Shown: positions 51,652 through 59,336 of the stretch, piece after piece | How the letters are laid out: each line of letters starts with the position of its first letter | Position numbering within the stretch: position 1 is the first letter of the stretch | Assembly: GCF_001639065.2 (NCBI RefSeq) | Contig: NZ_LQXO02000053.1 | Span: 558,001-622,000 of the forward strand | Length of the DNA: 64,000 nt | Direction: 5' to 3' | Source of the DNA: Vibrio barjaei | GTDB lineage: Bacteria; Pseudomonadota; Gammaproteobacteria; Enterobacterales; Vibrionaceae | Translations under genes and position numbers: made by a program | The notes under the pieces: generated by a model | Database searches by the model: none | Told to the model about the DNA's origin: nothing | The model's input: the letters and a program-made list of their open reading frames with translations, nothing else

Positions 51652-52814
51652 AGAGAACTCTCCTTGTCTCCAGATGCTTTCAGTCTCTCAACTTTATTTT
51701 CCGACTCAATGACTGTCAGTGTCGGCTTTTCTGATTGAGCGTACCGTATATTCCACAGAATATAGTTAGCTTGAATTAGGCTTAATAGAAGTAGCGCAGC
51801 GCCCAGATTATGCATAACAGCTATTGCCAAAGGTAAATGAAACACCACATTACTCACGCCAAGTGCAAGTTGAATAGCTAACAGTCCTAATAAAAGTACT
51901 GCGACGTTGCGTACCACGCGTTGCTTATGTTGTAACAAGTTCAGCCCTAATATCCCAACAAGTAAAGTCACCACAATCGCACCAAAACGATGACTCACAT
52001 GGATTGTCATTCGTGCAGCATAATCAAGCACGCCAAATTCGTAATTATCAAAGCCAGAATGAACAGGAGTGAAAGCAGTTTTGAAGTCGAGATAGCGCAC
52101 CCATTCGCCCTCACAAATCGGCAAAGCGGTACATACCACAGCTGCGTAATTTGAAGATACCCAACCGCCCAATATTATTTGTAAGATGGTTGCGACAAGA
52201 GCTAAGCCAGCCAATAATTTGAGTCGACGACCTATTATCTTTGGCTCACTAGTCACGGTTTTAGCCTCAACCACTGTTGGCTGAAAGGTCGTACTTGCTT
52301 CAGATTGTGATTTTGCTTTATTGTCCCGCCGCGTCGCTGTCACGCTCGGACGTAATTTTAAATAGGTGAAAAACAGTAAAGAAAACATCGTAAAGCCGCC
52401 TATCAGGTGACCCATGACTACAATGGGCATCAGCTTAAGCGTTACCGTCCACATCCCCAGCGCAGCTTGAAACACGATCACTAAAGATAACGACACCGGC
52501 AAAGTCACCCCTAGTCTTGCACGCTCATTTCTTAACGCAAGATAGGTCATCGCGAACACCACCAGACCCAGAGTTCCAGCCAAATAACGGTGTATCATTT
52601 CTAGCCAAGCTTTATGAGGCTCCACCGCTCGTTCGGGAAAAAGAGTATTAGCAACGGCAACATCAACGTTATTGCTCGGCACCGTAAGATGGCCATAACA
52701 ACCTGGCCAGTCCGGACAACCTAAACCCGCATCAGCAAGGCGGGTATAAGCCCCCATGGCGATGACAATAACGGTCAGAACTAACGCCCCTTTCACCAAA
52801 TCTATCAGTCTCAT
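51648..52814 (-). CDS. ctaA: Heme A synthase (COX15/CtaA)
   Basis: 388 residues, 8 TM segments in two four-helix halves. The heme-ligand histidines are in EMIHRYLAGT, GHLIGGF, HVSHRFGA and MHNLGAA. GCPDWPGCYG and VCTALPICEGEW supply the usual cysteines. It oxidises heme O to heme A. It contains a charged, probably cytosolic loop of about 50 residues between the two halves. Overlaps cyoE by 4 bp. Confidence 0.94.
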   Translation of the reverse strand: MRLIDLVKGALVLTVIVIAMGAYTRLADAGLGCPDWPGCYGHLTVPSNNVDVAVANTLFPERAVEPHKAWLEMIHRYLAGTLGLVVFAMTYLALRNERARLGVTLPVSLSLVIVFQAALGMWTVTLKLMPIVVMGHLIGGFTMFSLLFFTYLKLRPSVTATRRDNKAKSQSEASTTFQPTVVEAKTVTSEPKIIGRRLKLLAGLALVATILQIILGGWVSSNYAAVVCTALPICEGEWVRYLDFKTAFTPVHSGFDNYEFGVLDYAARMTIHVSHRFGAIVVTLLVGILGLNLLQHKQRVVRNVAVLLLGLLAIQLALGVSNVVFHLPLAIAVMHNLGAALLLLSLIQANYILWNIRYAQSEKPTLTVIESENKVERLKASGDKESSL

Positions 52815-52860
52815 TGCAACTCCTTATGCCTTCAACACTGGTGTACTTACCTTTTAGCGT

Positions 52861-53433
52861 CTACCCTACTCGAGATAACTTGAGTAACTTTCTTAGGTCG
52901 GACAACAACCCTTTGCTATGGGCGATTTGTTGCTCCTTGGTTGTAGGTTCAAAAAACATCACGACTTGACCTAACGTGTCGGTAATGACATACCCTTGTG
53001 ATGGCACTAAGGCAGAGAAAGCATCGTTAACGGTTAGTACTGTCACTGAATCCGGCAGTTCAGGCAGTACTTGTCCAGTCTGTACGTAAACAACAGGAGT
53101 CACGCGCTCTTTATACTTTCCTAGTGCTAAATACGTTTGTCCCATGATGTATAAACGATTTAAGCACGCATCATCACATGTAGCAGGAAGCATAAAACCA
53201 AGCTGCCAACTCTCTCCTTGAAGAGGGTTAACCATTCCTAGTGACTCAAACGTCGCACGAGGCTCCAACAGCTGACCATGATTGGTCGCGCCAGACTCAT
53301 ACCAATGGTTACTCAAAATTGCCTTCGCGACGATAAACGGCAACGCAAAAAACAGAATCAACGCCAGTAGCGTAAGTCGTCCTCTTAACACAGCTTTGGG
53401 CTTTAGCGAATGTGTCGTCATCCCTGTGCTCAT
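52861..53433 (-). CDS. SCO-like membrane protein with CxxxC, cytochrome-oxidase locus
   Basis: 190 residues from the ATG at 53433, which has AGGAG six bases upstream. One TM anchor (about 20-38), then a periplasmic domain. A CDDAC motif matches the CxxxC copper site of SCO/Cox17-type assembly factors, followed by YVITDTLGQVVMFFEP, which resembles the corresponding SCO strand. The usual SCO late histidine is not obvious. By position (surf1-this-ctaA) it is an oxidase-assembly factor; CuA metallation is a reasonable guess. Confidence 0.75.
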   Translation of the reverse strand: MSTGMTTHSLKPKAVLRGRLTLLALILFFALPFIVAKAILSNHWYESGATNHGQLLEPRATFESLGMVNPLQGESWQLGFMLPATCDDACLNRLYIMGQTYLALGKYKERVTPVVYVQTGQVLPELPDSVTVLTVNDAFSALVPSQGYVITDTLGQVVMFFEPTTKEQQIAHSKGLLSDLRKLLKLSRVG

Positions 53434-53441
53434 AAACGCTC

Positions 53442-54203
53442 CTAATGTCTTGTTGAATGAGTTTTTCTGACCCATCGATACACGGCAATACCTACTACGA
53501 AGGCGAATACCAACGCCATGGAGAGCCATTGAAAAGCGTACCCATAGTGTTTAGTCGAGTTCATAGACAATGGTTTCCATGGGTGAGCATAATGCGTTGT
53601 TGAATCGATAGGCTGCAACGCCCATGCTTGTATGGGCTTACCAGTAAGCTCTGCCAATGAACCTATATTTAAGTTCTGAATTCGAAATCTAGTAGAAGTC
53701 GAAGAGGTAAAATCTTCTGGGTAGAGTTCATTGCCTAAAGGGCTGTCCATCTTTTGGTATAAACGCCCAGTTATCATCAGAGGTTGGGTTAAAGGCTCAA
53801 CAACTGGTAATGACTGTCTTTGCTCCATTCCTTTAACGAAACCCAGTTCAAGAAGCAAAAAGCGTGATTGGTCGTCGATAATAAGCTGAAACACCAAATA
53901 ACCAACTTGTCCTTCAAAGGTTTGATTATCCAAATAGAAAAGCTCTGGCAGAGGTGTGACCTCAGCAAAGACTGGTACACCTATCCAATCAAGATACTCA
54001 CTGTTTGACTGGGGATTGTTTGAAAAATGGACAGAGCTCAAAGAAATCGGAGACTGCTCACCTCGCTGAGCTAACATTAACTCCATATGTGATTTGTCGT
54101 TACCTCGCTGCAGCTGCCACAAACCTAATTTGACCAAAGTAGAAAACACAACCACAGTTAATGCAAAGCCGACCCAGAATTTCACCGATTTGAACCAGGC
54201 CAC
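53442..54203 (-). CDS. SURF1-family cytochrome oxidase assembly protein
   Basis: 253 residues from a GTG at 54203 (MAWFKSVKFWVGFALTVVVF). Longer frames run across the antisense DUF2909 start, so GTG with its GAGG eight bases upstream fits best. Two TM segments, at about 8-28 and 222-242, flank a periplasmic domain; LGLWQLQRGNDK follows TM1, and GYAFQWLSMALVFAFVVG is the typical end. SURF1 helps insert heme A into subunit I. It lies 8 bp before the SCO-like start on the minus strand. Confidence 0.9.
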   Translation of the reverse strand: MAWFKSVKFWVGFALTVVVFSTLVKLGLWQLQRGNDKSHMELMLAQRGEQSPISLSSVHFSNNPQSNSEYLDWIGVPVFAEVTPLPELFYLDNQTFEGQVGYLVFQLIIDDQSRFLLLELGFVKGMEQRQSLPVVEPLTQPLMITGRLYQKMDSPLGNELYPEDFTSSTSTRFRIQNLNIGSLAELTGKPIQAWALQPIDSTTHYAHPWKPLSMNSTKHYGYAFQWLSMALVFAFVVGIAVYRWVRKTHSTRH

Positions 54204-54205
54204 GC

Positions 54206-54215
54206 GAGGAACCTC
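54206..54215. promoter_or_regulatory. Shared palindromic ribosome-binding site for two divergent genes
   Basis: GAGGAACCTC is a near-perfect palindrome. On the plus strand GAGGAA is the Shine-Dalgarno of the DUF2909 ATG at 54217; on the minus strand GAGG serves the surf1 GTG at 54203. The start codons are 13 bp apart. Confidence 0.65.
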
Positions 54216-54216
54216 A

Positions 54217-54441
54217 ATGTCACCGACACTATTGTTTAAGATTGTTTTAGTACTGCTGTTACTTTTCATCATCTTTAACTTAGCGCTTGCCCTAATTCGA
54301 ATGGTGCGAGACGACCCTGATTCTGATAAACCCATGAGTCACTATCTGGGTCGCCGTGTCTTGTTTTCTGCGATCGTTATTATTCTTTTGATCATCGCCC
54401 TTCAAAGTGGATTGCTTGCTCCTAACCCTCGTCCTTATTAA
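54217..54441 (+). CDS. DUF2909 twin-TM small membrane protein
   Basis: 74 residues from the ATG at 54217 (GAGGAA five bases before). Two TM segments (about 5-25 and 46-66) with VRDDPDSDKPMSHYLGRRVLFS between, which is the DUF2909 pattern. It lies antisense between coxC and surf1, inside the oxidase operon. The same family is found at this spot in other gammaproteobacteria, as I recall, so a role with the oxidase is likely but unproven. Confidence 0.85.
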   Translation: MSPTLLFKIVLVLLLLFIIFNLALALIRMVRDDPDSDKPMSHYLGRRVLFSAIVIILLIIALQSGLLAPNPRPY

Positions 54442-54462
54442 GTCAGTTTTCTAATATCTGAG

Positions 54463-55344
54463 TTAAAGTACATAAACAAAAACAAAGAGGCACAGCCAAA
54501 CGACATCAACAAAGTGCCAGTACCAACTGCCTGCCTGAAATGCGAAATGGTCTTTGGGAGTAAAATGATCTTTAGCGATTCGGAACAAGAGTACTATCAA
54601 GAAGATCGTCCCTAAACACACATGTAGGCCATGGAATCCAGTCAACATAAAGAAGGTATTACCGTATATCCCAGATTGTAAGGTCAGCCCCATATCTTGG
54701 TATGCGTGCGCATATTCAACCGCTTGGTAATAGAGGAAAAATACCGCTAGTACGATGGTAATCTCAAGCCAGACGATGAGCGCCGTTCGTTTATTTTTCT
54801 CCAAACTGACATGTGCCATATGCAACGTAATCGAAGAGAGCAGCAATATAATCGTGTTCTTCAACGGCAAACCTTGCCATGGCATCGCCTCAGTCGTGTC
54901 ACCTGCTGGCGTTGTCGTCAAAGGCCAAATCGCTTCAAAACCAGGCCACAGAACTTCGTGAGTCATCACATTGTTATCTGCCCCGCCAAGCCAAGGGACG
55001 GAGATCATTCGTGCATAAAACAAAGCCCCAAAAAAAGCACCGAAGAACATCACTTCAGAAAAAATGAACCAGCTCATCCCTTGACGAAATGAACGCGTAA
55101 TCTGATCTGAATACAAGCCTGACAATGACTCACTGACAACATTGCTAAACCAACCTGACAACATGTACAGCAACACGACAAAGCCAAACGCTAGAGTAAC
55201 GTTACCAATGACACTACCCGCCCCACCTGTTTCTAAATGTTGAACTGTGAGCCCAGCACCAACCGCCACCAAAAACAGCGCGATTGCCCCCACGATTGGC
55301 CAACTACTCTGAGCTGGAACGTAATAAGATTGAGGTTTACTCAT
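54463..55344 (-). CDS. coxC: Cytochrome c oxidase subunit III
   Basis: 293 residues, 7 TM segments. Motifs SSITLHMAHVSLEKN, GFHGLHVCLGTIFL and the C-terminal WYWHFVDVVWLCLFVFVYV are invariant. It stabilises the catalytic core in the inner membrane. The 5' end overlaps the ctaG 3' end by 8 bp. Confidence 0.96.
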   Translation of the reverse strand: MSKPQSYYVPAQSSWPIVGAIALFLVAVGAGLTVQHLETGGAGSVIGNVTLAFGFVVLLYMLSGWFSNVVSESLSGLYSDQITRSFRQGMSWFIFSEVMFFGAFFGALFYARMISVPWLGGADNNVMTHEVLWPGFEAIWPLTTTPAGDTTEAMPWQGLPLKNTIILLLSSITLHMAHVSLEKNKRTALIVWLEITIVLAVFFLYYQAVEYAHAYQDMGLTLQSGIYGNTFFMLTGFHGLHVCLGTIFLIVLLFRIAKDHFTPKDHFAFQAGSWYWHFVDVVWLCLFVFVYVL

Positions 55345-55945
55345 AGCTTAACTCCCTGTTAAGTGCGCTTTTGCTACCCTTACTGCGTTCAACGGCACCC
55401 TGCACGCTTGCATTGCTTGTGATGTTGTAGAGTGTGTACGACAAAGTCAGTGTGTGAATTGATTCGGGGATATCAGGTTCGATATAGAAAATTAGAGGCA
55501 TCTCCGCTTCGCCATTAGCATCAAGGGGCTGATGGTTGAAGCAAAAACACTCAATTTTATTAAAATAAGCAGCGCCAGTGCCCGGAGATACAGATGGTAC
55601 TGCTTGCCCGATTAAAGATTGCGACGCATTATTCTTTGCCAAATAAGCGGTTTGAATCACCTCGCCGGGATGAACATCAAGGTAGATGGTTTCGGGCTTA
55701 AAGGTCCACGGCATATCAGGATTGATGTGTGCCATAAACTCAATACGAATCGTACGCGAGATGTCCGCCCTCATTCCGACGGGTTGCACCGCGGACACCG
55801 TATTGGTTTTACCATTGATACCCAATGCTTCACACATAATGTCGTACAACGGAACCAAAGCAAAACCGAACCCAAACATGCCGATAACAGCAACACTAAG
55901 CCACGTTACTAACTTTTTGTTTGACTTACGGTTTTGCTCGCTCAT
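55337..55945 (-). CDS. ctaG: CtaG/Cox11 copper chaperone
   Basis: 202 residues. One TM anchor (about 12-32), then a periplasmic immunoglobulin-like domain with copper ligands in KIECFCFNHQPLDANGE and the MPLIFYIEP end. It delivers copper to the CuB site of subunit I. Located between coxA and coxC as usual. Confidence 0.95.
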   Translation of the reverse strand: MSEQNRKSNKKLVTWLSVAVIGMFGFGFALVPLYDIMCEALGINGKTNTVSAVQPVGMRADISRTIRIEFMAHINPDMPWTFKPETIYLDVHPGEVIQTAYLAKNNASQSLIGQAVPSVSPGTGAAYFNKIECFCFNHQPLDANGEAEMPLIFYIEPDIPESIHTLTLSYTLYNITSNASVQGAVERSKGSKSALNRELSYE

Positions 55946-55956
55946 AAGTCACCTCT

Positions 55957-57603
55957 CTAATCCACTTTGGGTGGAGTACTAAAGGTGTGATGTGGTGCTG
56001 GACTTGGGACTGTCCATTCTAGCCCTTCCGCTCTGTCCCAAGGTTTGGCTTCGGCCTTTTCTCCGCCTTTAATACACTTGATTACTAGCCATAAAAAAAT
56101 CAACTGCGAAAGACCAAAGGCAAAACCGCCGATTGAGACAATCTGGTTTACATCCGCAAATTGAATTGCATAGTCAGGAATACGCCTTGGCATGCCCGCT
56201 AATCCTAAGAAGTGCATCGGGAAAAACAGCACATTGACCGAAATAACCGAGCACCAAAAATGCCACAGGCTAAGTTTGTGGTCGTACATATGTCCTGTCC
56301 ATTTGGGCAGCCAGTAATAAGCGGCCGCCATAATTGAGAACACAGCACCGGAGACCAACACATAGTGGAAGTGAGCCACGACAAAATAGGTATCGTGATA
56401 CTGGAAGTCCGCAGGCACTATAGCTAACATCAACCCAGAAAAACCACCAATGGTAAACAAGACAATAAAGGCGATGGCGAACAGCATGGGCGTTTCGAAC
56501 GTTAACGCACCGCGCCACATAGTCGCTACCCAATTAAATACTTTCACCCCTGTTGGCACTGCAATCAGCATAGTGCAGTACATGAAGAACAGCTCTGCGA
56601 ACACCGGCATGCCTGTGGTAAACATATGGTGCGCCCAAACCAAGAAGGACAACAGTGCGATACTGCACGTCGCATAAACCATAGAATGGTAGCCAAACAG
56701 CTTTTTACCACTGAACGCAGGTACGATTGCCGAGACGATGCCGAAAGAAGGCAAAATCATGATGTACACTTCTGGGTGTCCAAAGAACCAAAAGATATGC
56801 TGAAACATCACAGGGTCGCCACCACCCGCTGCATCGAAGAAACTGGTTCCGAAATACTTATCTGTTAACACCATTGTCACAGCACCTGCTAACACTGGCA
56901 TCACCGCAATAAGCAGGAAGGCTGTAATCAACCAAGTCCAAACAAACAGTGGCATTTTCATCAACGTCATACCAGGAGCGCGCATATTGAAAATGGTGAC
57001 AATGACATTGATCGCCCCCATGATGGAGCTAATCCCCATGATATGTACTGAGAACACAAACAGTGCCGTACTATCGGGGCCATAGGTTGTTGAAAGTGGG
57101 GCATAGAATGTCCAACCAAAATCAGGTCCGCCACCGGGCATGAAGAGGGACGACAATAGAATCAGGAAGGCGAACGGTAGAATCCAAAAGCTTAAATTAT
57201 TCATGCGCGGTAATGCCATATCTGGCGCACCGATCATCATAGGGATCATCCAGTTAGCCAACCCAGTAAATGCAGGCATTACTGCACCAAACACCATCAC
57301 TAAGCCGTGAACTGTGGTCATCTGGTTAAAGAAATTTGGCTCTACAAGCTGTAAGCCTGGTTGGAATAGCTCTGCACGAATGACCATCGCCATCGCGCCG
57401 CCAGTAAGAAACATGGCGAAACTAAACCACAGGTACAAGGTCCCGATATCTTTATGGTTAGTGGAGTATACCCATCTTGCCCAACCTGAAGGAGCGTGAT
57501 CATGATGATCGTCTTCAATAACGGCCGTGCTTTCTGCACGACTCATCTCTGCATCCGTCGCCGTTGACGATTTAACTGTTTCCATAGGATCCGTTTTCAT
57601 CAT
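55957..57603 (-). CDS. coxA: Cytochrome c oxidase subunit I
   Basis: 548 residues, 12 TM segments. Low-spin heme histidine in MTVHGLVMVFGA; CuB/heme a3 site in FWFFGHPEVYIMILPSFGI (His-Tyr pair), AHHMFTTG and the HDTYFVVAHFHYVL motif. It reduces O2 to water and pumps protons. The start overlaps the coxB stop by 4 bp, translationally coupled. Confidence 0.97.
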   Translation of the reverse strand: MMKTDPMETVKSSTATDAEMSRAESTAVIEDDHHDHAPSGWARWVYSTNHKDIGTLYLWFSFAMFLTGGAMAMVIRAELFQPGLQLVEPNFFNQMTTVHGLVMVFGAVMPAFTGLANWMIPMMIGAPDMALPRMNNLSFWILPFAFLILLSSLFMPGGGPDFGWTFYAPLSTTYGPDSTALFVFSVHIMGISSIMGAINVIVTIFNMRAPGMTLMKMPLFVWTWLITAFLLIAVMPVLAGAVTMVLTDKYFGTSFFDAAGGGDPVMFQHIFWFFGHPEVYIMILPSFGIVSAIVPAFSGKKLFGYHSMVYATCSIALLSFLVWAHHMFTTGMPVFAELFFMYCTMLIAVPTGVKVFNWVATMWRGALTFETPMLFAIAFIVLFTIGGFSGLMLAIVPADFQYHDTYFVVAHFHYVLVSGAVFSIMAAAYYWLPKWTGHMYDHKLSLWHFWCSVISVNVLFFPMHFLGLAGMPRRIPDYAIQFADVNQIVSIGGFAFGLSQLIFLWLVIKCIKGGEKAEAKPWDRAEGLEWTVPSPAPHHTFSTPPKVD

Positions 57604-58772
57604 AACTCCTTGGAGCTATTTTGCTCCCCATCTTGCGCTTTGAACGCATTGATATCAGAGGCTTGTACTGCATCTCCCGTATCATTACCCCAAGCATTTC
57701 GCTGGTAAGTCACTACTGCTGCTATTTCCTTGTCTGTCAATTGGTTAGCGAACGACTGCATGGCTGTTCCATTTACCCCATCAACAATTTTGCTGATGTG
57801 AATCGACACATCTCCAGTCGTTGCAACTGTGCTCCCCGCAATGGCAGGAAAAGCCCCCGTAATACCTTCACCGTTAGCTTGATGGCAGACAGCGCAACGA
57901 CCCGCATACACTTCTTCACCAATTGTCATCAGTTCATCAAGTGGAAGTGTGGCATCTAGAGACTTTGCTGCTTCCGCTGCTGCCAATGCCATTTCTTGTT
58001 TCTTTCCTGCTAACCACGCATCGTAGTCACTCTGTTCCATAGCTTGAACGACGATCGGCATAAAACCATGAGCTTTACCACACAGCTCGGCACACTGACC
58101 TCGATAAATACCTGGCTCGTCAATCTTGGTCCATGCCTCATTAATAAAGCCTGGGATTGTGTCTTTCTTGACGGCAAAATCCGGCACCCACCAAGAATGA
58201 ATTACGTCATCGGATGTCATTAAGAAACGGATTTTTTGATTGATAGGTACAACGAGTGGATTGTCTACTTCAAGTAGGTAGTGAGCACCTTTTTCTTCAA
58301 TACCATCTATTTGCTTTTGAGATGTAGCCAACAAGGAGAAGAAATTAACCTCTTCTCCAAAGTACTCGTAGTGCCATTTCCACTGTGAGCCTGTAATTTT
58401 GATGGTGATATCAGACTGAGACGTATCTTCCATTGCCACTAGTGTTTTGGTTGCGGGAATTGCCATCGCGACCAAGATGATGATCGGAATCACTGTCCAG
58501 ACAATTTCGACTTTTGTACTTTCGTGGAAGTTGGCGGCAACGGCGCCGCGAGATTTTCTGTGTTTGAAAATAGAGTAGAACATTACTCCAAATACAACGA
58601 ACGCAATGGCGCAACAGATATAGAAAATCAGCATGTGCAAGTCATAGACTTGGTTACTGATATTAGTAACGCCTCTAGTCAAGTTATAGCCGCTCGACTC
58701 GGCGATGAGAGGTTGGCTGATTAGCGCAGCAGCCACACCAATCCAAAAGCGAATGGTCAGCAATCTCTTCAA
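57600..58772 (-). CDS. coxB: Cytochrome c oxidase subunit II with fused cytochrome c (caa3 type)
   Basis: About 390 residues. I prefer the TTG at 58772: AAGGAG precedes it and it gives a clean signal peptide (KRLLTIRFWIGVAAALISQPLIA). A GTG at 58796 also has AGGA and is the alternative. Two TM segments, then the CuA cupredoxin domain (HSWWVPDFAVKKD; CAELCGKAHGFM ligands). A C-terminal cytochrome c domain carries CAVCHQANGEG, making this a caa3-type subunit that takes electrons directly. First gene of the oxidase operon. Confidence 0.94.
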   Translation of the reverse strand: MKRLLTIRFWIGVAAALISQPLIAESSGYNLTRGVTNISNQVYDLHMLIFYICCAIAFVVFGVMFYSIFKHRKSRGAVAANFHESTKVEIVWTVIPIIILVAMAIPATKTLVAMEDTSQSDITIKITGSQWKWHYEYFGEEVNFFSLLATSQKQIDGIEEKGAHYLLEVDNPLVVPINQKIRFLMTSDDVIHSWWVPDFAVKKDTIPGFINEAWTKIDEPGIYRGQCAELCGKAHGFMPIVVQAMEQSDYDAWLAGKKQEMALAAAEAAKSLDATLPLDELMTIGEEVYAGRCAVCHQANGEGITGAFPAIAGSTVATTGDVSIHISKIVDGVNGTAMQSFANQLTDKEIAAVVTYQRNAWGNDTGDAVQASDINAFKAQDGEQNSSKEL

Positions 58773-58796
58773 AAGATTTCTCCTTTGCCTAGCCAC

Positions 58797-59336
58797 GTTT
58801 GTCCTAACGTGGTTCCCCTATGACTTATACCAAGCACGTCTGAAGAGTGATCAAACAATTCAGGATGGTACAGCCCGTAATCAAAACCCAACTAACTGTG
58901 ATTCGACGACGTCTAACGAAGACCAACTAGGTTTTATCAACTCGAAAATGAGTCTCAAAAATAAAGCCAAACTGCACAAGTAAACGGTCATACAGAACAA
59001 TAACCACTTACTTATTGAGTCCGGAATCAATAAAATACAACGCAAAACAACTTGTTATATTTTTGTTAACTAAAGGCTAGTTAGAGAATTCGAGATTCGC
59101 AAGGATAAAAATAAAAGGTCACTTTTTGTGATGGTGGCTTATCGATTGTCGTTTAAATTTTGACAAACTGAAAAATTGATCTCTCGAGAACAACGCAAGT
59201 CGTGGATTCTGTCACTGCTCACAAAATACGTAAAAAAGCATGAATCAGCCTGTGGAAGTATTTTATTATTGTATGACAATATTGCATATTATCTCCATTC
59301 CCCTTAGACATACTTTGTATTTACAAGAGAGTTGGT
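58797..59336. other. 540-bp intergenic region, oxidase operon / lyase
   Basis: Divergent spacer. Left part holds the coxB promoter (minus), right part the lyase promoter (plus, with AAGAGAG before the start at 59337). Reading frames here, including the one at 58705-58983, lack codon structure or ribosome sites. No palindrome or RNA gene stands out. Confidence 0.45.

Noticed and set aside
58705..58983. 92-codon plus-strand frame upstream of the lyase
   Set aside because: It starts inside coxB antisense, lacks a ribosome site and has no codon-level evidence.
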